Origin: Halobacillus sp. A5
GTDB taxonomy: Bacteria; Bacillota; Bacilli; Bacillales; Halobacillaceae
Reading direction: 5' to 3'
NCBI RefSeq assembly: GCF_024189315.1
Contig: NZ_JAIZEO010000001.1
Coordinates: forward strand, 806,001 to 870,000
DNA length: 64,000 nt
Of the stretch, positions 42,655-50,740 are shown in pieces. The first letter of the stretch is position 1, and each line of letters starts with the position of its first letter. A program made the translations under genes and the position numbers. The notes beneath the pieces were generated by a model. The model ran no database searches, had not been told where the DNA came from, and saw only the letters and a program-made list of their open reading frames with translations.

Positions 42655-43446
42655 TTACCGGCCAATGTAAGCAAGCATACGGCCTGTTCGACCGCTGTCT
42701 CGACGGTGGGAGAAAAATAATTCACTATCATTGTAAGTACAATAACCGGATACTTGAATATTCTCTTCTAACATGCCGGCATCAACCGCTATTAGTTTAT
42801 TTAACTCTTTTAAGTCTAATTTAAACTTATTTTTTTCAGTTCTTTCAGTTACTTTATCTTTAAATTTGTCATCAATGTGGTTCACTACATAATCATCAAC
42901 TTCATAGTCCGTCCTCGAAATACAGGGACCGATCACCATTTTTATTTTTGAACGCTCCGCACCCTGCTCATCTAACCTCTCGATCATACGGCGGGCGATT
43001 TCATGGACAGTGCCTTTCCAGCCGGCATGAGCTATTCCTGCCCATTTACTTTCCGGCTCAAAAAACAATAAAGGAACACAATCAGCATAAAAAGCTGTAA
43101 GTAAAATATTCTTTTCGTTCGTTAGTAAACCATCTATTCCTTTGAGGGCATCCTCAGGATTAAATACGCCTTTTCCCAGATCGTCTTTCGAAACGAGGTG
43201 AATATTTACTCCGTGGACCTGTTCACCCATCACCCATTGCTCAAGGGGAATATCCAGTTCTACAGCTAATGCTTTTCTGTTTTTAATCACCAGCTCATGA
43301 TCATCTGATACGTGAAGTCCCATATTTAAAGACTGGTACGGAACTTCACTATACCCGTCGTTTCTGCTCGTTATTCCAGCTGTTACTTCATCTTCGTTAA
43401 AGCAGCTTAACTGCTTTAACGTCCTAGCTTGGAAGGGTTCGGTCAT
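42655..43446 (-). CDS. ylmD: YlmD/YfiH multicopper-oxidase-like purine nucleoside enzyme
   Basis: This family, long called laccase-domain or polyphenol oxidase, acts on purine nucleosides (adenosine deamination and phosphorolysis have been shown for homologues). The 263-residue product has the conserved TAFYADCVPLLFFEP near residue 116, IAHAGWKGTVHEIARRMIE near 138, VIGPCISRTDYEV near 171 and FFSHRRDSGRTGRMLAYIG at the C-terminus, which include the Cys/His metal ligands. It follows ylmC and precedes ylmE. Confidence 0.94.
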   Translation of the reverse strand: MTEPFQARTLKQLSCFNEDEVTAGITSRNDGYSEVPYQSLNMGLHVSDDHELVIKNRKALAVELDIPLEQWVMGEQVHGVNIHLVSKDDLGKGVFNPEDALKGIDGLLTNEKNILLTAFYADCVPLLFFEPESKWAGIAHAGWKGTVHEIARRMIERLDEQGAERSKIKMVIGPCISRTDYEVDDYVVNHIDDKFKDKVTERTEKNKFKLDLKELNKLIAVDAGMLEENIQVSGYCTYNDSELFFSHRRDSGRTGRMLAYIGR

Positions 43447-43479
43447 ACTACCACCTCAATTTCCCTTCATTTTACCACA

Positions 43480-43776
43480 TTATTCACTCTTTTTCCTATC
43501 ATTATCCTGGGATTCGAACTTTTGATCCTTCGTCCTCGGATGGTATCCTGTCTTTTTCACCAGAATAACATCCGCTCCAATATTAACAATCTGGTTCCAT
43601 GGAATGACCATTTCTTCGTCTTTCCCAAAGAGCCCCATCGCCTTCCCTTTTAACGTTAATACTAACCCTTTTAACTGACCTCTCTGACTGTCAATATCTA
43701 AATCAGTAATATAACCTAGTCTTTCTCCTGTTTCCATCGCAATGACATCTTTAACCTGAAGCTCGGAAATTTTCAA
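43480..43776 (-). CDS. ylmC: YlmC/YmxH family sporulation-associated PRC-barrel protein
   Basis: A 98-residue PRC-barrel protein of the YlmC/YmxH type, with KISELQVKDVIAMETGERLGYITDLDID at the N-terminus and GLFGKDEEMVIPWNQIVNIGADVILV near residue 60. The molecular role is not established. The longer open frame continues upstream to 43848, but AAGGAGGG followed six bases later by a TTG at 43776 fixes a TTG start. A polar, charged tail follows the barrel. It lies between the sigG terminator and ylmD. Confidence 0.88.
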   Translation of the reverse strand: MKISELQVKDVIAMETGERLGYITDLDIDSQRGQLKGLVLTLKGKAMGLFGKDEEMVIPWNQIVNIGADVILVKKTGYHPRTKDQKFESQDNDRKKSE

Positions 43777-43840
43777 TTTAATCCCTCCTTGTAAAGTATA
43801 TGCACAAAAAGGCTGACGCTTTCTTATCAGAAGCGAATAA

Positions 43841-43872
43841 AAAAACACCGCTGAATGTTCAGCAGTGTTTTA
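43841..43872 (-). terminator. sigG: Terminator after sigG
   Basis: On the minus strand AAACACTGCTGAA and TTCAGCGGTGTTT pair with a two-base loop and the stem is followed by a T-rich run. Confidence 0.8.
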
Positions 43873-43877
43873 ACATA

Positions 43878-44657
43878 TTATTGAAACATAGATGAATTCA
43901 TTTCTTTGATTGCTGCTTTCTCAAGACGAGAGACTTGTGCTTGTGATATTCCTATTTCTTCAGCGACTTCCATTTGAGTCTTACCTTGAAAAAACCGTTT
44001 AGTTAAAATTAATTTTTCTCGGTCATTTAGTTTTTTCATGCCTTCTCTTAATGAAAGTTCATCAAGCCAGTTCGAATCTTTTTCACGATCGTCCTTCAGC
44101 TGATCTACTACATAAATCGGGTCGCCCCCGTCATTATAGATCGGTTCAAAAAGCGAGACAGGGTCTTGAATCGCATCCATCGCAAATACGACGTCCTCAT
44201 GAGGAATCCCCATTTTCTCAGCAATTTCGTGAGGAGCTGGGTCCTTTGAGGTTTCACTAATCATTTGTTCTCTCATCTGCAGCGCTTTATAAGCAGTATC
44301 CCTCAGGGAACGGGACACACGTATCGGATTATTGTCCCGTAAATAACGTCGGATCTCGCCAATAATCATAGGTACTGCATAAGTGGAGAATTTAACATTA
44401 TGGCTTAAATCAAAATTATCAATTGACTTCATTAATCCAATACAGCCGACCTGGAATAAATCATCTCCGTACTCTCCACGGTTGTTAAAGCGTTGAATGA
44501 CGGAAAGCACCAGGCGTAAGTTTCCATTTACCAATATTTCTCTTGCGTCACGGTCACCGGACTGCAACCGCTCAAACAGGGCCCTCATTTCTTTGTTTTT
44601 AAGTACAGGAAGCTTTGAAGTATCCACACCGCATATTTCTACTTTATGTCGTGTCAA
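43878..44657 (-). CDS. sigG: RNA polymerase sporulation sigma factor SigG
   Basis: Sigma-G directs late forespore transcription after engulfment. From TTG at 44657 the product is 259 residues and starts MTRHKVEICGVDTSKLPVLKN, close to B. subtilis sigma-G. Region 2 has LRLVLSVIQRFNNRGEYGDDLFQVGCIGLMKSIDNFDL near 50, then STYAVPMIIGEIRRYLRDNN, and region 4 ends with MEVAEEIGISQAQVSRLEKAAI. GGGAGGG lies eight bases before the TTG, but that site is one arm of a 10-bp hairpin (44666-44711), so initiation should be weak. The frame is open upstream to an ATG at 44723, which is not the conserved start. Confidence 0.97.
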   Translation of the reverse strand: MTRHKVEICGVDTSKLPVLKNKEMRALFERLQSGDRDAREILVNGNLRLVLSVIQRFNNRGEYGDDLFQVGCIGLMKSIDNFDLSHNVKFSTYAVPMIIGEIRRYLRDNNPIRVSRSLRDTAYKALQMREQMISETSKDPAPHEIAEKMGIPHEDVVFAMDAIQDPVSLFEPIYNDGGDPIYVVDQLKDDREKDSNWLDELSLREGMKKLNDREKLILTKRFFQGKTQMEVAEEIGISQAQVSRLEKAAIKEMNSSMFQ

Positions 44658-44665
44658 AAGTAAGA

Positions 44666-44711
44666 CCCTCCCAAGAAGCTGATTTCCATTTTCAGTATCT
44701 CCTTGGGAGGG
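44666..44711 (-). promoter_or_regulatory. Hairpin sequestering the sigG ribosome-binding site
   Basis: On the minus strand CCCTCCCAAG (44711-44702) pairs perfectly with CTTGGGAGGG (44675-44666) across a 26-base loop. The second arm contains the whole GGGAGGG Shine-Dalgarno of sigG. A comparable leader hairpin with a poor start codon is known to damp sigG translation in B. subtilis. Confidence 0.75.
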
Positions 44712-44740
44712 AATTTTATGCATTGTTATATTATTAAAAA

Positions 44741-45457
44741 TTACACCATTTTATCAAATTCGCGTTGAAGACGTCTAATAATCTTTTTCTCGAGTCTTGA
44801 AATATAAGATTGCGAAATACCCAGCATATCAGCAACATCTTTTTGTGTTTTTTCCTTTTTTCCAATCAGCCCGAAACGGAGCTCCATAATCTCTTTTTCC
44901 CGATCATTTAACTGCTCCAGCGCAGATTTTAATAACTTTTTGTCTACTTTCTTTTCGATGCCCTTCGTAATTAAATCTTCTTCTGTTCCTAGAATGTCGG
45001 ATAATAAAAGTTCATTACCATCCCAGTCTACATTTAGCGGTTCATCAAAGGATACCTCTGTTTTTAGTTTATTACTTTTTCTTAGATGCATGAGTATTTC
45101 ATTTTCAATGCATCTTGAGGCATAGGTCGCAAGTTTGATTTTCTTCTCGGGATCAAACGTATTAACTGCTTTAATTAATCCAATTGTACCAATACTAATG
45201 AGATCTTCTATGTTTAAGCCAGTATTTTCGAATTTCCGGGCAATATATACAACTAATCTTAAGTTTCTTTCAATGAGCATTGCTCTTGCTGCCTTATCTC
45301 CTTTTGGAAGCCGTTCAAGCAGATCCTTCTCTTCTTCACGGCTTAATGGAGGTGGAAGCGCCTCACTGCCGCCAATGTAATAAATTTCTTTTTGTTTAAT
45401 TCCTAATTTAATTGCTAATTTATAAAGCCAGAACTTCAACTTAAAAGATAATTTCAT
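44741..45457 (-). CDS. sigE: RNA polymerase sporulation sigma factor SigE precursor
   Basis: Pro-sigma-E is made before septation and activated by cleavage in the mother cell by SpoIIGA. The 238-residue chain has a hydrophobic/basic pro-sequence (about residues 1-27, [19 protein letters not shown]), then [14 protein letters not shown]. Region 2 has [40 protein letters not shown], and region 4 has [35 protein letters not shown]. It lies 19 bases after spoIIGA in the spoIIG operon and upstream of sigG. Confidence 0.98.
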   Translation of the reverse strand: MKLSFKLKFWLYKLAIKLGIKQKEIYYIGGSEALPPPLSREEEKDLLERLPKGDKAARAMLIERNLRLVVYIARKFENTGLNIEDLISIGTIGLIKAVNTFDPEKKIKLATYASRCIENEILMHLRKSNKLKTEVSFDEPLNVDWDGNELLLSDILGTEEDLITKGIEKKVDKKLLKSALEQLNDREKEIMELRFGLIGKKEKTQKDVADMLGISQSYISRLEKKIIRRLQREFDKMV

Positions 45458-45476
45458 TTAGCCAACTCCCCCTCTG

Positions 45477-46418
45477 CTAAGCAGAAATACCCTTAATCGC
45501 AGCGTGTGGATGAATCAAAATATGGTACATCTGGTCAACCGTTAAATCGTGAGCTTGAACTCCTAGCAGTGGCTTTTTAACAACTAAATCACCATCAGAA
45601 GTATATACGGTTATGTGATCTACGACAAAAGTAACCATTAACTGCCCGCCCGTACCAGCTCCTTGATAGGGTATTAAACGTACGGCTGATCGGTATGGTT
45701 CCTCTAAATTCTCAATACCTTCCATCTGCTCTTCACCTGTCAGTTTCGTAACCATATCATTATTAAAGAAATTTCTCCAAACGTGACAGTCCGCTAAGAA
45801 AACCATCTTCTTACTAATAGGATCGATCAAATGATTCCCGCTGTCTACTAAGCCTGTACAAACAATTGAATTTCCGTTGAATTCAATTTTCACTCGGTAT
45901 AAATCCTCTGTTTTTAAGCGGTGGGCCTGAACGTGTTCCATCCTCCACTTTGTAAACAACCAGGAGAGAGGAAAACCTATACAAACAAAGATCCAGCTAA
46001 ACGGATCGCCAAAGCCAGTCGAGAGTGTTATGATTTCTCCTTGATTAATCTGCACCTGATTGTTTAAGAAGAAATGAATGCCGACCAGCGTTCCCCCTAT
46101 GGCGAAGGTGACAAAGTAAAAGGTTAACCATTGAATAAATGCAGTTCTTATAGAAACAAAGGTGAATGCAGCAGCAATGATGAGTAAAGAATAGAAAAAT
46201 TTCCCTGTTATTGTGGCCATCCAGAAATCAGGCATCAGTACAGTTACAGGTACAATACAAGAGGCGACAAACGCACCTAATAGTATTCGAAGATTAGATG
46301 TTTTCGCTCTTGTGATCCCCTGGGTCAAATACAGAATCATCCCATCCATCAAAAAATTAAGTGCCCAAACTGCATCGAGATAAATTCTCCCCCACCCCTC
46401 GTCAGTATTTATAAACAA
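45477..46418 (-). CDS. spoIIGA: Sigma-E processing peptidase SpoIIGA
   Basis: SpoIIGA is a membrane aspartic protease that, when signalled by SpoIIR, cleaves pro-sigma-E. Five hydrophobic spans fill about the first 165 residues, with the family segment TGFGDPFSWIFVCIGFPLSW near 135. The protease domain has the active-site aspartate in CTGLVDSGNHLIDP near 190. The start is uncertain. The longest frame begins with a TTG at 46418 that has no ribosome-binding site. AGGGGTG seven bases before an ATT at 46385 would give a protein beginning MYLDAVWALNF, much closer to the B. subtilis N-terminus MKIYLDVIWLLNF. Confidence 0.95.
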   Translation of the reverse strand: MFINTDEGWGRIYLDAVWALNFLMDGMILYLTQGITRAKTSNLRILLGAFVASCIVPVTVLMPDFWMATITGKFFYSLLIIAAAFTFVSIRTAFIQWLTFYFVTFAIGGTLVGIHFFLNNQVQINQGEIITLSTGFGDPFSWIFVCIGFPLSWLFTKWRMEHVQAHRLKTEDLYRVKIEFNGNSIVCTGLVDSGNHLIDPISKKMVFLADCHVWRNFFNNDMVTKLTGEEQMEGIENLEEPYRSAVRLIPYQGAGTGGQLMVTFVVDHITVYTSDGDLVVKKPLLGVQAHDLTVDQMYHILIHPHAAIKGISA

Positions 46419-46431
46419 GTTCTGTCAAACC

Positions 46432-46509
46432 ATGGTGTTGATATTTTTGAATAAAACAACATTCTTACATGTAGGACAATGGACCAGCACTAAATATCAA
46501 CATCACCAT
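46432..46509 (-). other. Inverted repeat in the spoIIGA leader
   Basis: ATGGTGTTGATATTT (46432-46446) and AAATATCAACATCACCAT (46492-46509) form a 15-bp stem with one three-base bulge and a loop of about 45 bases. It lies between the putative spoIIG promoter and the gene, so it would be in the mRNA leader. Confidence 0.55.
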
Positions 46510-46529
46510 TTAACACAGCCTATAAAAAA

Positions 46530-46562
46530 AGTATAGTTCTCGTCCTTTGAAAAGTCTGTCAA
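46530..46562 (-). promoter_or_regulatory. Probable Spo0A-dependent spoIIG promoter with long spacer
   Basis: On the minus strand TTGACA (46557-46562) is 21 bases from TATACT (46530-46535). The B. subtilis spoIIG promoter also has consensus-like hexamers with an over-long spacer (22 bp) and is activated by Spo0A. TTTGACAGA overlapping the -35 matches the reverse of the 0A-box consensus (TTTGTCRAA) at eight of nine positions. Confidence 0.55.
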
Positions 46563-46614
46563 AACATGATTAGGAGGCAGGCTATTTTTGTTAAATGGTG
46601 TCTACTCAATTCCA

Positions 46615-46646
46615 TAAAAAAATCACAACCGAAGCTGTGATTTTTA
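46615..46646. terminator. Second hairpin downstream of ftsZ
   Basis: AAAAATCACA and TGTGATTTTT form a stem with an eight-base loop. It has T-runs on both strands, so it may work in either direction. It resembles the hairpin at 46692-46722. Confidence 0.55.
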
Positions 46647-46691
46647 AGAAAGGCTTTGCAGAAGGGGGTATTGGGTGCATCTACTAAATTT

Positions 46692-46722
46692 AAAAAAGAC
46701 CACAACCAGGGTTGTGATCTTT
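46692..46722 (-). terminator. ftsZ: Intrinsic terminator of ftsZ
   Basis: CACAACC and GGTTGTG form the core of the stem, flanked by A-run and T-run (AAAAAAGA ... TCTTT), 14 bases downstream of the ftsZ stop. Confidence 0.75.
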
Positions 46723-46735
46723 CTCTTATTAGCTG

Positions 46736-47887
46736 TTAGCGACGGCGATTACGATTGCGAAGGAAAGTTGGAATATCCAGCGTATCTTCTTCATTCCCTG
46801 CATTCGGTTTAGGCTGCGCCTGTTGTTCTCTAGTAGTAGGCTGAGCCTGTTCCTCTCTGGAACGCTCTACATGATTAGGCTTCATTTGATTCACAGGGTT
46901 TTGGCGGGGCTTCTGCTTCCCTTGCGCAATCTGTGCTTCATCAAATCCTGTAGCAATAACTGTGACTACGATTTCATCTTTTAAGTTCTCATTAATCACA
47001 GAACCGAAGATTACATTCACTTCCTGATCGGCAGCTGATGTAACAATGTCTGCAGCTTCCTGGACCTCATAAAGACTTAAATTAGTGCCTCCGCTGATGT
47101 TCATCAAGACACCATGCGCGCCATCAATTGAAGTTTCAAGCAGCGGTGAAGAAATTGCTTTTTTTGCTGCCTCTGCCGCTCGGCTTTCACCTGTAGCAAT
47201 ACCAATGCCCATTAGAGCTGAGCCTTTGTCCACCATGATGGTCTTCACGTCCGCAAAGTCAACGTTAATAAGACCTGGTACAGCAATAAGGTCCGAGATA
47301 CCCTGGACACCCTGACGAAGCACGTTATCTGCTTCACGGAAGGCTTCAAGCATAGGCGTGTTTTTGTCAACAATTTCAAGCAGACGGTCGTTTGGAATAA
47401 CAATTAAAGTATCTACACTGCCTTTTAGACTGTCTGTTCCTGTTGCCGCCTGCGTGGATCGTTTTTTACCTTCGAAGGTAAACGGACGAGTTACAACACC
47501 TACCGTTAACGCTCCAAGCTCTTTAGCTACATTTGCTATAACCGGAGCTGCACCCGTACCTGTACCGCCGCCCATACCTGCAGTAACAAATACCATGTCT
47601 GCTCCCTGAAGTGCTTCTTCAATTTGTTCCTTACTTTCTTCAGCGGCTTTCCGGCCGACTTCAGGGTTGGCACCGGCGCCCAGCCCGCGCGTTAATTTAC
47701 CGCCAATTTGCATTTTTACTTCCGCTTTAGAAAGATTTAATGCTTGAGCATCAGTGTTGACAGCAATAAATTCCACGCCCTGCACACCATGTTCAATCAT
47801 ACGGTTAACGGCGTTGCTTCCTCCGCCGCCGACACCTATTACTTTAATCGTTGCTAATTGATCCATGCTTGTATCAAAATCTAACAT
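46736..47887 (-). CDS. ftsZ: Cell division protein FtsZ
   Basis: FtsZ is the tubulin homologue that forms the cytokinetic ring. The 383-residue protein has [18 protein letters not shown] near residue 13 and the tubulin signature [13 protein letters not shown] near 107. The GTPase core runs to about 315, followed by a Gln/Pro/Arg-rich linker and the conserved C-terminal peptide [13 protein letters not shown] that binds FtsA and SepF. GAGGAACGG precedes the ATG. It is 70 bases after ftsA and ends at a terminator. The bpr protease gene of B. subtilis is not between ftsZ and spoIIGA here. Confidence 0.98.
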   Translation of the reverse strand: MLDFDTSMDQLATIKVIGVGGGGSNAVNRMIEHGVQGVEFIAVNTDAQALNLSKAEVKMQIGGKLTRGLGAGANPEVGRKAAEESKEQIEEALQGADMVFVTAGMGGGTGTGAAPVIANVAKELGALTVGVVTRPFTFEGKKRSTQAATGTDSLKGSVDTLIVIPNDRLLEIVDKNTPMLEAFREADNVLRQGVQGISDLIAVPGLINVDFADVKTIMVDKGSALMGIGIATGESRAAEAAKKAISSPLLETSIDGAHGVLMNISGGTNLSLYEVQEAADIVTSAADQEVNVIFGSVINENLKDEIVVTVIATGFDEAQIAQGKQKPRQNPVNQMKPNHVERSREEQAQPTTREQQAQPKPNAGNEEDTLDIPTFLRNRNRRR

Positions 47888-47957
47888 CGTCCGTTCCTCC
47901 TATTTCTACAAGATTACAAGATTCATAATCGACTATTCGTTTATTAAGTCCTTCATA

Positions 47958-49250
47958 TTAGTCAAAGAAATACTTTAATAAATTAGAAAAGCCTGATTCT
48001 TTTTTCTCTTTCGGCTTACTAGTCTGCTCTTTTGGTTGCTGTTTAGAAACCCGCTTCTGCTTTTGAGGAGCAGGCTGTTCATACTCTGCTGATACAGAAG
48101 GAAATAACTCTTTTCCTTGTATTCTCGCATTACGGTAAGCAAATTGCAATATTCCTACACCACTTGTATATTGCGGCTCACGTACACCTAAATAATCAGG
48201 GATGGCCAGTCGTACATTTGAATGGAAAACATCCTGTGCCAATTCAAGCACACCCGGCATATTCATAGCTCCTCCAGTCAGTACGAAACCGCCCGGAAGA
48301 TCCGTCACACCCATACGCTGTAGTTCTTTAGCCGCAAAAACAAAAATTTCTTCAAGCCTTGCCTCAATCATATCAGAGATTTGGAGCTGATTGAATGATT
48401 GTTGACGATTACTTCCGATTATTGTGACGGAAAATGTTTCCTCTTCACTGGCATCATCGAAAAAAGCATGTCCGTATTCAAGTTTAATATTTTCTGCCTC
48501 TTCTGTGGAGGTTCTCAACCCAATAGACAAATCTTTAGTTAAATTGTCTCCGCCATAAGGAAGAAGACTTGTCCCCTTGAGATAACCTTCCTCAAAAATG
48601 GAAACCGTCGTAGATCCGCCGCCGACGTCGACCAATGCAACACCAAGATTGGTTTCATCATTTGATAAGGAGACTGTGCCTGCTGCCAACGGCTGAAGGC
48701 ACACATCTAAAACTTCCAAACCTGCCCTTTCAACACATTTTAATGTGTTATGTAATACTGTTTTAGCACATGTAATAATCATGCCTTCCATTTCAAGACG
48801 TACCCCGATCATTCCTCTGGGATCGGTAATTTCGTCCTGACCGTCTACGACAAATTGTTCAGGTATAACATCTACAATTTCCCGTTCAGGGGGTACAGAC
48901 ACTACCTGGGCAGCATCAATAACTCTTGCAATATCTTCATCACCAATTTCTCTATTTTCCGCTGATACAGCTACTACTCCATGGCAGGGCTGTAATTGTA
49001 CATGATTGCCATTTACACCGACGACGACACGGTCGATTTTCATATCCACCATACGTTCTGCCTGTTCCACAGCTGACTTAATAGATTGAACGGTTTGGTC
49101 GATGTCTACAATCGCACCTTTTTTCATTCCATTAGACTTAGCCGATCCTACGCCGATTATATTTAAAGAATCATTCATTATTTCTCCAATAATGACTTTG
49201 ATCCTGCTAGTACCAATATCTAAACTCACTAAAATTTCATTTTGATTCAC
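47958..49250 (-). CDS. ftsA: Cell division protein FtsA
   Basis: FtsA is an actin-like ATPase that tethers FtsZ to the membrane. The 430-residue chain has the phosphate-1 motif VSLDIGTSRIKVIIGE near residue 8, GVALVDVGGGSTTVSIFEEG near 203 and GFVLTGGAMNMPGVLELA near 327. A basic Gln/Lys-rich linker is followed by a C-terminal amphipathic helix (GFSNLLKYFFD). Translation appears to begin at GTG (49250) with AGGAGGTG about 10 bases upstream. Confidence 0.97.
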   Translation of the reverse strand: MNQNEILVSLDIGTSRIKVIIGEIMNDSLNIIGVGSAKSNGMKKGAIVDIDQTVQSIKSAVEQAERMVDMKIDRVVVGVNGNHVQLQPCHGVVAVSAENREIGDEDIARVIDAAQVVSVPPEREIVDVIPEQFVVDGQDEITDPRGMIGVRLEMEGMIITCAKTVLHNTLKCVERAGLEVLDVCLQPLAAGTVSLSNDETNLGVALVDVGGGSTTVSIFEEGYLKGTSLLPYGGDNLTKDLSIGLRTSTEEAENIKLEYGHAFFDDASEEETFSVTIIGSNRQQSFNQLQISDMIEARLEEIFVFAAKELQRMGVTDLPGGFVLTGGAMNMPGVLELAQDVFHSNVRLAIPDYLGVREPQYTSGVGILQFAYRNARIQGKELFPSVSAEYEQPAPQKQKRVSKQQPKEQTSKPKEKKESGFSNLLKYFFD

Positions 49251-49603
49251 CAGTGACGCACCTCCTGTTACAAGCCATATAAGTACTTAAAATCATATCG
49301 TTTTTACTACAAAAAAACAATCATTGCAATATAAACGTAAATGAATTGATAAAGACCGTAAACCGTCTTCTTCATTACGCATACAATTGATTTCCAAATC
49401 CAATTCATATTCTTACTATTTTTGGAATTATTGTGAATCGTCCTCCTGTTTTACTAAAGAGACATTTAAGGACAAGAAAATATTACTGCTGCAACGGTTG
49501 AATGTAAATTTGTCACTCGTGTATTCTTTCCTTCTAAAGTGTATCAAATCCTGGCCAAACCACAACAGACAAATTTTGAGAATATACAGATAAAAAGAAA
49601 AAA
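49251..49603. other. AT-rich gap between divIB and ftsA
   Basis: This 353-base gap lies where B. subtilis has ylxW, ylxX and sbp. It should hold the ftsA promoter(s), but I could not pick a convincing one. An isolated AGGAGG on the minus strand (49442-49447) is not followed by a standard start codon at normal distance. A possible 33-codon ORF lies at 49307-49408. Confidence 0.5.
49307..49408 (-). CDS. Possible small membrane peptide ORF (33 codons)
   Basis: The minus-strand frame from the ATG at 49408 encodes MNWIWKSIVCVMKKTVYGLY and continues into a hydrophobic end (FIYVYIAMIVFL), so it reads as a single-span basic peptide. There is no ribosome-binding site at normal spacing; the nearest AGGAGG is 33 bases upstream, and the same frame stays open back to it. 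It may be chance or the remnant of a gene lost between divIB and ftsA. Confidence 0.2.
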   Translation of the reverse strand: MNWIWKSIVCVMKKTVYGLYQFIYVYIAMIVFL

Positions 49604-50413
49604 TCACTCTTCGCTGTCATCCTCTTCTTCACCGCTTTCCCCTTCAGCAGACTCTTCATCATCCTCTGACTCTGGATAAGCTTCAAAATAAGCCCCTACA
49701 TCGATGTGAATAATACCTCTCTCACCTTCTTCTATCTGGGAGACGATCGATGGATAAGCTGTAATTTTCTCTGCAAAAGTTCTTATCGAAGCCTGTACTT
49801 CATACCCGTCATTCATATAAAGTGTGATTAAATAAGGGTTTTCATCGTCCGGTGTGTAATGAACTTCAGATATAAGACTCGAAATACTTTTTGGAATATC
49901 ATTTAGCTGCTTGGACATTTCTTCTAAGTACGTAGATTCATTAAACCCTTTTAAAATTGGAGCATCGCCACCTGGAAGCTGTTCACTTGAGTCGATCTTT
50001 TCTCCGTTTTCTAAAATAGGCTGAAATTGACCATCTGACTGAATGTATCCGATACGTTCAGCCTCCTCAACTTCAACCACTATCGTACTGGGAAGATCCC
50101 TGTTCACCTTCACATCCATTACTTGAGAATGCTGTGATACTTTTTCCTCAACTTCCGCTGGATCGACCTGCCAAATATTGGCCGTGGACGTCACACCGGA
50201 TAATTCCCGAATCTCTTCCTCATTAATAAACCGGTCTCCTTCTATTTCTACCTTGCTGACATGACTCAAGGGAGATTGTAAATAGACGACAATCGATATA
50301 AGAAGAAATAACACTGATAAGTATTGGATTAATCTTCGGTTCGCTTTTTTCTTTCGTACTTGTTTTAATTTGGGTATTCGATCCTCTATGGAAACAACTT
50401 TTTTTTCTGGCAT
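49604..50413 (-). CDS. divIB: Cell division protein DivIB (FtsQ-type)
   Basis: DivIB is a bitopic division protein that stabilises FtsL and DivIC and helps control septal PBPs. The 269-residue protein has a basic cytoplasmic N-terminus with VSIEDRIPKLKQVRKKKANRR, one membrane span (about 27-46), a POTRA domain starting with VSKVEIEGDRFINEEEI, a beta domain, and a C-terminal tail that is almost entirely Glu/Asp/Ser. Two ATG codons are possible (50422, only two bases after AAGGAG, and 50413, eleven bases after). I use the second. The murG and murB genes that precede it in B. subtilis are missing. Confidence 0.93.
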   Translation of the reverse strand: MPEKKVVSIEDRIPKLKQVRKKKANRRLIQYLSVLFLLISIVVYLQSPLSHVSKVEIEGDRFINEEEIRELSGVTSTANIWQVDPAEVEEKVSQHSQVMDVKVNRDLPSTIVVEVEEAERIGYIQSDGQFQPILENGEKIDSSEQLPGGDAPILKGFNESTYLEEMSKQLNDIPKSISSLISEVHYTPDDENPYLITLYMNDGYEVQASIRTFAEKITAYPSIVSQIEEGERGIIHIDVGAYFEAYPESEDDEESAEGESGEEEDDSEE

Positions 50414-50488
50414 GATTTGCATTTCTCCTTGTTGCCATTTCCATTATATTATCGCAGGGCGATTTCTCTCCACTCCTGCATATCTCCC

Positions 50489-50497
50489 ATTATATCA
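50489..50497 (-). promoter_or_regulatory. Extended -10 promoter of divIB
   Basis: TGATATAAT on the minus strand (TGN plus a perfect TATAAT at 50489-50494) lies about 75 bases before the divIB start. The -35 region has no clear hexamer, which is common with extended -10 promoters. Confidence 0.5.
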
Positions 50498-50713
50498 CAG
50501 ATAAACGCCTATTTATGTAAGAGAATCTAATTGTTTTACAGGATTATTAAGTTATTTTTATAGACTAAAAGTGGATGAATTTATAAAACACCCAAATTGA
50601 TAATACCACATAAACTTTAGAGGTAAACCTGGCATATTATTAAAAGGATTTCTAGTGGTAACACTTGTATCTATGAAGAACTACCTTATAAAAATCTTCT
50701 TCCAGCTAAAACA

Positions 50714-50740
50714 AAAAAACCGCACACTGGGTGTGCGGTC
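50714..50740 (-). terminator. Intrinsic terminator of the spoVE transcript (distal hairpin copy)
   Basis: On the minus strand ACCGCACAC and GTGTGCGGT pair with a short loop and run into seven T. The same hairpin without the T-run is found at 51187-51206, on the other side of the repeat element. Confidence 0.85.

Noticed and set aside
46588-46617. Nine-residue plus-strand leader peptide (TTG start after AGGAGG) before a hairpin, looking like an attenuator
   Set aside because: The start is TTG at 10-base spacing, there is no downstream plus-strand gene, and the hairpin is better explained as part of the ftsZ terminators.
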